Shown here piece by piece: positions 56,547 to 64,000 of a stretch of DNA of 64,000 nt (positions are counted from its first letter, which is position 1; every line of letters begins with the position of its first letter). The position numbers and the translations under genes were made by a program. The stretch spans positions 319,001 through 383,000 of the forward strand of contig JACVTC010000133.1 in the NCBI GenBank assembly GCA_016946835.1, in the 5' to 3' direction. This DNA is from Neocallimastix lanati (nom. inval.). Its lineage: Eukaryota > Neocallimastigomycota > Neocallimastigomycetes > Neocallimastigales > Neocallimastigaceae. The notes under the pieces were generated by a model. That model did no database searches. It was not told where the DNA came from and saw only the letters and a list, made by a program, of their open reading frames with translations.

Positions 56547-59500
56547 ATGAATAGTCAATTCAGAAATAATGTTGAAATCATATATAATTCAATAAAAAAT
56601 AATAATGATGTCACAGAATTAAAAATTTTTGAAAAAGAATATAATATAATAAATAAAATATCCAATTATGTCAAAACTAGTAACTTAGAAGAATTAAAAA
56701 ATTTTATTAAAAAAACTTCATTTAATTTAAATGAAGATTTTAAAATAATTCCATATGATATACTACTCGATGCTATTGATAATAATTCCTCATATGATTT
56801 CATTGAATATTGTATTAGCTTATATGAAGACCTAGATTATTGCTTTAATTTAACTTTAAGCCCCATTTATCTCTTAGTTAAAAATAATAATTTCGAAATT
56901 GCTAATAAATTACTTCAAAATTATGATATAGATATTAATTATATAAATTTCAATGGTGGGAATATATTAAGTTTTCTTTTAACAGAATTTATTAATGAAC
57001 AAAATTTACAATATTTAATTGAAAAATTTGTAGATATTAATTATAATTTATTTAGTAATGGTATTAAATCTTTATCAAGTTTTTCAGAGAGTAGAAAAAC
57101 TGAATTGGCAATTTGTGATTTTTTTAATTCTTCCAATAAAGATGACATAACAAATGAAACCGTTATTACCTGTTTTGATTACATAATTTATGAAGCGATT
57201 TTTAACAGTAAAGAACAGTTGTATAAATTACTAGATCATGTTATAGAATGTGAATACTTTAATATAGATAAAATCAATACAAAGTCAATAGAATTAATTA
57301 TAAAAAATAAAAAAGACAAAATAATAAATAAAATTATTCAATTCAAATATAATTTTATTTCCTCAAATTTTTGTAATTCAATTTTAAAATATTCAATTAT
57401 TTATAATAATACTCCTTGCCTCGATTTGATTGTCGACTTTTTATTAAAGAAAATAAATAATGAAAAAAATATAACTATGCAAGAGAATCAAAGTTTCAAT
57501 TTATTATTTAAATCAATAGATAATGCTATTAATTATATTTTTATTTATCAAAATTTATCCATGCTAGATTCATTAAAAGAAAATATTAAGATTCTAAATA
57601 GTCCAACACTTAATAATATTATTGAGAATGCTAATATTAATAAAAATATGTATTTAAAAAATGGTTATAATCCTATACATGAAGCATATATTAATATAAA
57701 TTATGATGATAATAATTATGAAAGTGGTCCCCATGGTCCCCAAATAAATTCAAAGGAAACACGGTTACTAATAGCTTTAAAGGAAGATAATTTCGAAGTT
57801 GCAAATGATATTTTAGATAATACTAAAGATATTAATGTCAATATTTATAATGAAAATAAAGAAACACCAATAATCATATTAATAAAAAATGAAAAATTAA
57901 TGAATTGTGACATATTTAAAAAATTGATTGAAAAAGGAGCAGATTTATCAAAAAAATTCAATGGAGAAGATCCGTTAATTTTAGCAATCAAAAAGAAAAA
58001 AATAGAATATATACAAATTATTTTAAAATATTCATCTTTAGATATTAATAAGCTCTATAATGGAAAAAGTATCATGAGTATTTTAATCGATAATGTAATA
58101 GATAATGAAGAAATATTTAATATATTATTTAAAAAAGGAGGATATGTAGAAAATAAATATATATCAAGTAATTGTAACAAGTATACTTCATTAATTAAAA
58201 AAAATAATGGGTTATTAAAATCAATTATAAATAATGGAATTATTATTAAAAATAGTAAAATGAATGAAATTAAGAAAATTAATACTCCATTAATATATTT
58301 TATTAAAAGTGGTAAAATAGGAATTGTTGAAAAGCTTTTAGAAAATGGAGCCTCAACTGAAGAAATAGATGAAGAAGGATTTACACCAATATTTCATACA
58401 ATTAAAGGAGGAAGGTTAAATCTATTTAATATCTTATTAAATAAATATCATGCTAATATAACCAAAAAGAATAATAATGGCCAAACACCACTTATATATA
58501 CTCGTCAATTAGATAAAAATAAATATCAAAATTTAAATTTATTTATTTCCATTTTAGAAGAATATATGGAAAAAGAATTCAAGTCAGCCTTGACACAAAA
58601 AAATATTAAAATGTTAAAAAATATATTAAATAATGAAGAATTTGATGTTAATAAAACTTATAATAAAAAAACAGTAATGAATTATTTAATTGAAAATAAA
58701 ATTGATAATGAAGAAATCTATAATATCATGTTTAAAAGAAAAACCTGGATTGATTCAAAATATACTGGTAATAACAAAGATAGTTGTCCATCATTAATTG
58801 AAAATAATATTGGATTAATTAAATCAATAGTTAAAAACGGATTCTATATAAAAAATATTAATGAATTTATTCATGTTAAAACTCCAGTAATTCATTTTAT
58901 TAAAAATTGTAAATATGGAATTGTTGAAAAACTTTTAGAAAATGGAGCATCAATAAATGAAATGGATGAAGATGGATTTACGCCACTAATTCATTTAATG
59001 AAAACAAGCAATACGATAGTTTTTAAGCTATTATTAGATAAATATCATCCAAATGTAAATCAAAAGAATAAATTGGGTCAAACACCTCTTAGTTTTGCTC
59101 AACAATTAGATAGAGATAAATATATTTACACAGAAATTTATATCTTATTACTAAAAAATTATATAAAAACAAAGTTACTATTAGCTTTAAAAGAAGGTGA
59201 TTTCAAAACAGTAAATGATTATTTAAATAATACTAAAGATATTAATGTCAATATTTATAATGAAAATAAAGAAACACCAATAATCATATTAATAAAAAAT
59301 GAAAAATTAATGAATTGTGACATATTTAAAAAATTGATTGAAAAAGGAGCAGATTTATCAAAAAAATTCAATGGAGAAGATCCGTTAATTTTAGCAATCA
59401 AAAAGAAAAAAATAGAATATATACAAATTATTTTAAAATATTCATCTTTAGATATTAATAAGCTCTATAATAGAAAAAGCATCATGAGTATTTTAATCGA

Positions 59501-62363
59501 TAATGTAATAGATAATGAAGAAATATTTAATATATTATTTAAAAAAGGAGGATACATTGATTTTACATATATAATGAATACTAGGCCAAAACTGAATGCA
59601 TTAATAGAAAAGAATTCAGGATTAATTAAATCCATAATTCAAAATGGATTAATTACTAAAAAAGGTAAAAATAGTTCAATTTTAGTCTATAAATCACCAT
59701 TATCTTTTTTCATTAAAGCTGGAAAAAATAAATTAGTTGAAAAATTCTTAGAAAATGGAGCATCAGTTGAAGAAATAGATGAAGAAGGATTTACACCAAT
59801 ATTTCATACAATTAAAGGAGGAAGGTTAAATCTATTTAATATCTTATTAAATAAATATCATGCTGATATAACCAAAAAGAATAATAATGGCCAAACACCA
59901 CTTATATATACTCGTCAATTAGATAAAAATAAATATCAAAATTTAAATTTATTTATTTCCATTTTAGAAGAATATATGGAAAAAGAATTCAAGTCAGCCT
60001 TGACACAAAAAAATATTAAAATGTTAAAAAATATATTAAATAATGAAGAATTTGATGTTAATAAAACTTATAATAAAAAAACAGTAATGAATTATTTAAT
60101 TGAAAATAAAATTGATAATGAAGAAATCTATAATATCATGTTTAAAAGAAAAACCTGGATTGATTCAAAATATATTAGTAATAACAAAGATAGTTGTCCA
60201 TCATTAATTGAAAATAATATTGGATTAATTAAATCAATAGTTAAAAATGGATTCTATATAAAAAATATTAATGAATTTATTCATGTTAAAACTCCAGTAA
60301 TTCATTTTATTAAAAATTGTAAATATGGAATTGCTGAAAAACTTTTAGAAAATGGAGCATCAATAAATGAAATGGATGAAGATGGATTTACGCCACTTAT
60401 TCATTTAATGAAAACAAGCAATACGATAGTTTTTAAGCTATTATTAGATAAATATCATCCAAATGTAAATCAAAAGAATAAATTGGGTCAAACACCTCTT
60501 AGTTTTGCTCAACAATTAGATAGAGATAAATATATTTACACAGAAATTTATATCTTATTACTAAAAAATTATATAAAAACAAAGTTACTATTAGCTTTAA
60601 AAGAAGGTGATTTCAAAACAGTAAATGATTATTTAAATAATACTAAAGATATTAATGTCAATATTTATAATGAAAATAAAGAAACACCAATAATCATATT
60701 AATAAAAAATGAAAAATTAATGAATTGTGACATATTTAAAAAATTGATTGAAAAAGGAGCAGATTTATCAAAAAAATTCAATGGAGAAGATCCGTTAATT
60801 TTAGCAATCAAAAAGAAAAAAATAGAATATATACAAATTATTTTAAAATATTCATCTTTAGATATTAATAAGCTCTATAATAGAAAAAGCATCATGAGTA
60901 TTTTAATCGATAATGTAATAGATAATGAAGAAATATTTAATATATTATTTAAAAAAGGAGGATATATTGATTTTACATATATAATGAATACTAGGCCAAA
61001 ACTGAATGCATTAATAGAAAACAATCCTGGATTAATTAAATCCATAATTCAAAATGGATTAATTACTAAAAAAGGTAAAAATAGTTCAATTATAGTCAAT
61101 AAATCACCATTATCTTTTTTCATTAAAGCTGGAAAAAATAAATTAGTTGAAAAATTCTTAGAAAATGGAGCATCAGTTGAAGAAATAGATGAAGAAGGAT
61201 TTACACCAATATTTCATACAATTAAAGGAGTAAGATTAAATCTATTTAATATCTTAGTAAATAAATATCATGCTAATATCACTAGAAAGAATAAAGAAGG
61301 ACTAACCCCATTATCGTTTGCTCAATATTATGAAAAGAAGAAAAATATAAATTTATACCAATTTATAAAAGCATTGAAAAATAAATTAAAACAAAGTAAT
61401 AATAAAAATAATAGTCATAGTAAAACAAATTATACAGATCTATTGATAAATGCGATTAAACAAGGCAATTATAAAAAATCAAAAAATATACTTGATAATA
61501 ATAAAAAAATTAATGTTAATCTTGAAGATACGAATCATGAGACTCCATTGATTACTTTATTTACAAATAAACAAGAAGAAAATTGTGAAATTCTAAAAGA
61601 ATTAATTGAACATGGTGCAGATCTTTTCAAAATCTATAAAGAAAAATATCCAATATTTATAGCAATACAAAAGAAAAAATATAAATATATTGAGTATATA
61701 ATTAAACATTCCACTTTTATTAAAGAAATGAAAAAAATTTGCCCTAGTAAAATTGACCTCTTACAAAAAGAATTAATTTCTCATTTAAAATCTGATACCA
61801 AAAATGAAAGTTTAGAAAGAACTATTCAATTGCTTTCCACTCCTACTACCTCAAACAACAATAATATTCAAAAAAATGGAAGTCAACCTACAACACCAAA
61901 GACTACAATTCTTACAACGACTACTACAAATAATACTACAAATACAATAGATATTACCGATGCAATGGATACAATGGAAATACCATCAAAAATAGATGTT
62001 ATTAAATCAATTTCATCATTAAACATCAATGATATCACAGGTACTGGTCGTATTAATAAAAAATTAAAGAAAAAAAAGGAAAATCTCTTAATTCAAGAAA
62101 AACCCGTCTTTCTCAATGAAGTAATAGATAATAAAGAAGATATTGATTATTATCTTAACAACAGTACCATGAATAATTCTGATGAAAAAGCTATAATTTT
62201 AACGGATGAAAAATGGGATAAAGAAGGCGAAGAAGAATATTCAACCATGATAAAAGAAATCACTGAAAAGTATAACATTTTTGAAGATGAAGATGAAGAT
62301 GAAGATGAAGATGAAGGAAAAGAAGACATTTCTTTTATGATCAATAAAAATATTTATAATTAA
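56547..62363 (+). CDS. Giant ankyrin-repeat protein with a duplicated 470-residue module
   Basis: 1938 residues from the first ATG of the frame. Degenerate ankyrin repeats (GFTPLIHLM, VEKLLENGAS, LIEKGADLSKK, GEDPLILAIK) fill most of residues about 80-1760. A block of exactly 1410 bp (470 residues) recurs at the DNA level: GGATTTACACC starts just before 58381, 59791 and 61201, with few differences between copies. This amounts to about two and a half tandem copies between about 57,800 and 61,290. The C-terminal part is Asn/Ser/Thr-rich, then basic (NKKLKKKKEN), then an acidic Glu/Asp run (62281-62320). Ankyrin repeats bind other proteins; the partner is unknown. It may start with a membrane anchor from the upstream exon. 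Confidence 0.85.
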   Translation: MNSQFRNNVEIIYNSIKNNNDVTELKIFEKEYNIINKISNYVKTSNLEELKNFIKKTSFNLNEDFKIIPYDILLDAIDNNSSYDFIEYCISLYEDLDYCFNLTLSPIYLLVKNNNFEIANKLLQNYDIDINYINFNGGNILSFLLTEFINEQNLQYLIEKFVDINYNLFSNGIKSLSSFSESRKTELAICDFFNSSNKDDITNETVITCFDYIIYEAIFNSKEQLYKLLDHVIECEYFNIDKINTKSIELIIKNKKDKIINKIIQFKYNFISSNFCNSILKYSIIYNNTPCLDLIVDFLLKKINNEKNITMQENQSFNLLFKSIDNAINYIFIYQNLSMLDSLKENIKILNSPTLNNIIENANINKNMYLKNGYNPIHEAYININYDDNNYESGPHGPQINSKETRLLIALKEDNFEVANDILDNTKDINVNIYNENKETPIIILIKNEKLMNCDIFKKLIEKGADLSKKFNGEDPLILAIKKKKIEYIQIILKYSSLDINKLYNGKSIMSILIDNVIDNEEIFNILFKKGGYVENKYISSNCNKYTSLIKKNNGLLKSIINNGIIIKNSKMNEIKKINTPLIYFIKSGKIGIVEKLLENGASTEEIDEEGFTPIFHTIKGGRLNLFNILLNKYHANITKKNNNGQTPLIYTRQLDKNKYQNLNLFISILEEYMEKEFKSALTQKNIKMLKNILNNEEFDVNKTYNKKTVMNYLIENKIDNEEIYNIMFKRKTWIDSKYTGNNKDSCPSLIENNIGLIKSIVKNGFYIKNINEFIHVKTPVIHFIKNCKYGIVEKLLENGASINEMDEDGFTPLIHLMKTSNTIVFKLLLDKYHPNVNQKNKLGQTPLSFAQQLDRDKYIYTEIYILLLKNYIKTKLLLALKEGDFKTVNDYLNNTKDINVNIYNENKETPIIILIKNEKLMNCDIFKKLIEKGADLSKKFNGEDPLILAIKKKKIEYIQIILKYSSLDINKLYNRKSIMSILIDNVIDNEEIFNILFKKGGYIDFTYIMNTRPKLNALIEKNSGLIKSIIQNGLITKKGKNSSILVYKSPLSFFIKAGKNKLVEKFLENGASVEEIDEEGFTPIFHTIKGGRLNLFNILLNKYHADITKKNNNGQTPLIYTRQLDKNKYQNLNLFISILEEYMEKEFKSALTQKNIKMLKNILNNEEFDVNKTYNKKTVMNYLIENKIDNEEIYNIMFKRKTWIDSKYISNNKDSCPSLIENNIGLIKSIVKNGFYIKNINEFIHVKTPVIHFIKNCKYGIAEKLLENGASINEMDEDGFTPLIHLMKTSNTIVFKLLLDKYHPNVNQKNKLGQTPLSFAQQLDRDKYIYTEIYILLLKNYIKTKLLLALKEGDFKTVNDYLNNTKDINVNIYNENKETPIIILIKNEKLMNCDIFKKLIEKGADLSKKFNGEDPLILAIKKKKIEYIQIILKYSSLDINKLYNRKSIMSILIDNVIDNEEIFNILFKKGGYIDFTYIMNTRPKLNALIENNPGLIKSIIQNGLITKKGKNSSIIVNKSPLSFFIKAGKNKLVEKFLENGASVEEIDEEGFTPIFHTIKGVRLNLFNILVNKYHANITRKNKEGLTPLSFAQYYEKKKNINLYQFIKALKNKLKQSNNKNNSHSKTNYTDLLINAIKQGNYKKSKNILDNNKKINVNLEDTNHETPLITLFTNKQEENCEILKELIEHGADLFKIYKEKYPIFIAIQKKKYKYIEYIIKHSTFIKEMKKICPSKIDLLQKELISHLKSDTKNESLERTIQLLSTPTTSNNNNIQKNGSQPTTPKTTILTTTTTNNTTNTIDITDAMDTMEIPSKIDVIKSISSLNINDITGTGRINKKLKKKKENLLIQEKPVFLNEVIDNKEDIDYYLNNSTMNNSDEKAIILTDEKWDKEGEEEYSTMIKEITEKYNIFEDEDEDEDEDEGKEDISFMINKNIYN
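57800..61290 (+). repeat. 1410-bp tandem repeat inside the ankyrin gene
   Basis: Period 1410 bp, a multiple of three, so the frame is kept. The copies differ at few positions (for example Gly/Arg in LYNGKS versus LYNRKS, Thr/Ile in KYTGN versus KYISN), which indicates recent duplication or gene conversion. Confidence 0.9.
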
Positions 62364-62713
62364 TAAATTTTATTTTTTATTATTTTAGTTATTTTATTTA
62401 TTTATGATTCTTTTAATGAAAGATACATTTAATTAATTTATTTAATAATAATAAAAAGATAGATAAATAGATAGATAAATAGATTACTATTGTAATTTTA
62501 TATATATTTATATTTTTTATGTATATCTGTAATATTTTACTATCATATCCAAATTATAATAAAAAAAAAAACTATATTTACTCCAATACTTTATTAGTAA
62601 TTTTCTTTATAATTCTTATGTGTATATTTTTTACTATTTATTTGTATTTTTTTCTTTATTTTTTATTTTAATTTTTATCAAAGTTAACATTCTTATATAA
62701 AATATCATATTTT

Positions 62714-62761
<48 letters not shown>

Positions 62762-62880
62762 AAATAAAATTACATATCATTTATATAAAAATATTAATCT
62801 TTAATTTTTTCTTTTTTCTTTTTCTTTTTTTTTTTTTTTTTTTTAATTTTTTTTTTTATTTTGTTTAAAATTTCATAGCA
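62364..62880. other. AT-rich downstream region with A- and T-runs
   Basis: Contains (GATA)-like units near 62458-62483, an A-run of about 44 bases (62716-62759) and T-runs near 62825-62860. No gene seen. Confidence 0.7.
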
Positions 62881-62891
62881 TCAATTCATTT

Positions 62892-63089
<198 letters not shown>

Positions 63090-63118
63090 TAATCATCATT
63101 TATATCATTTATATAGTC

Positions 63119-63151
<33 letters not shown>

Positions 63152-63414
63152 TTTTGTAAAATATATATTTTATCAAATGTAATTTTTTTTATAGCCGCAA
63201 TTATTGCGAATTTTAATCTTTATTTATTTATTCTTTTATAAATTACATGAATACTTTTAATTTTTAATAAAAAAAAAAAAAATCACAGAATTAATAAAAT
63301 AAATAAATATTATTTGCCCAATATGAACATAATAATATTTGAAATAGTAACGTGAAATAAAAAGTAATAATCAAAAGTAAAGTATATAAATAAATTTAGA
63401 AAAAAGTTCCTATG

Positions 63415-63667
63415 TAACGAACCTCATTTCCTTATAGATTAGGGTTTGAATTGACAATCTTAAAAAAGAAATTATGGTATTCTCCTTTCAGAGGCATTGG
63501 GCCCTTCTAGCTTGTCTTAACAGCATTTTCAGTATTGACGCTCCTGGTTAGTCTGCGCTTAACCCTGGTCGACTATTAACCCGGAGGCATAATTTCTGTT
63601 AAGAGAGCCGAAGATCACATGTTTTTGAATAATCAACAGAAATGATTTGGTTCTTATGCAAAACAGC
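63415..63667 (-). other. GC-richer island of unknown nature
   Basis: Markedly richer in GC than its surroundings, with no open frame of natural composition. It directly follows, on the minus strand, the stop of the partial ORF at 63668. Segments such as TGGTTAGTCTGCGCTTAACC and GGTCGACTATTAACCCGG are loosely tRNA-like but do not fold into a tRNA. It may be a 3' region of a retroelement or a SINE. Confidence 0.35.
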
Positions 63668-64000
63668 TCATTCCTTTTTATAATTTAAATCAATAAGGTA
63701 TGCATCTCTTTCATCAAGAAGGAAATTATATAATTGGTACCACGTCACATATATATTTATACACTCATTATTCAGAATATTACTTAAATTAGCACGATAT
63801 ACACCAAATGAACTATTGACTATATTAGTAGTAACGATATTATAATTTTCACTATCACAAATTCTACTATTATTAATAATATTATTTCTATTGTTAGTAT
63901 TATTAATATTATATATACTTCGTTACCACTATCAGAATCAGAACTTAGTTCTATATTATTTATATCCGTGATAACAGTGCCTACATTACTATTTGATTTA
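63668..64000 (-). CDS. 3' end of an Asn-rich ORF, partial, frame broken
   Basis: Read on the minus strand, the frame from about 63915 to the TGA at 63668-63670 is open and of natural composition (SRICDSENYNIVTTNIV, then VTWYQLYNFLLDERDAYLI, ending NYKKE). Further upstream to the window edge another frame fits better (TDINNIELSSDSDSGNE), so a shift near 63920 is needed. The two parts could be exons, or a decayed element protein. The family is not recognised, and the window cuts its beginning. Confidence 0.4.

Noticed and set aside
62150-62344. Minus-strand Ser-rich frame
   Set aside because: Antisense of the acidic Glu/Asp codon run at the end of the ankyrin gene.

Overview
The window looks like nuclear DNA of an anaerobic gut fungus (Neocallimastigomycota). 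Two things support this. The DNA is extremely AT-rich, with long homopolymers and triplet, pentamer and heptamer microsatellites between sparse genes. One gene (44859-46112) joins a fungal dockerin (CBM10-like, cysteine-rich, beginning ECFANKLGYPCC) to a CE1 esterase, which is the hallmark design of the gut-fungal cellulosome. Identification is by reading only; no database was searched.

Layout. 1-3860: a pyrimidine-rich stretch, a small cysteine-rich ORF, AT-rich spacer with one arm of a ~350-bp inverted repeat, a tRNA-like remnant and a decayed LINE. 3998-11942: a 7.9-kb Mutator-like element (MULE-1) with terminal inverted repeats, an imperfect 9-bp target duplication and a frameshifted transposase; it also holds the second inverted-repeat arm, an LTR-like fragment and tRNA-like islands. 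12209-13230: a decayed gag-like gene. About 13230-26675: four tandem ~3.4-3.6-kb units, each with one gene for a HIR-like SPFH/band-7 protein. Copies 1 and 2 are intact, copy 3 has one nonsense codon, copy 4 is clearly dead. 26676-32861: a young, almost intact Ty1/copia element on the minus strand (339-bp LTRs, perfect 5-bp target duplication). 33573-34015: a tRNA-derived SINE-like insertion. About 34016-36850: a fifth SPFH unit without its coding part.

37532-38230: a secreted, probably GPI-anchored wall protein. 38231-44858: almost gene-free AT-rich DNA. 44859-46112: the dockerin-CE1 esterase. 46846-49095: a second decayed LINE. 49882-56106: MULE-2, with a perfect 9-bp target duplication, an intact transposase ORF and a ~2.5-kb satellite between transposase and right end. 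56271-62363: a giant ankyrin-repeat gene whose 470-residue module is tandemly duplicated almost without change; a short upstream ORF with a membrane segment can be joined in frame through a putative 114-nt intron. 62364-64000: microsatellites, a GC-richer island and the 3' end of a minus-strand ORF.

The genes do not form a pathway. The esterase and the wall protein fit extracellular plant-fibre breakdown and the cell surface. The SPFH and ankyrin loci are both expanding by tandem duplication in a region crowded with transposons, two of which (copia in the SPFH array, MULE-2 just upstream of the ankyrin gene) have landed close to host genes.
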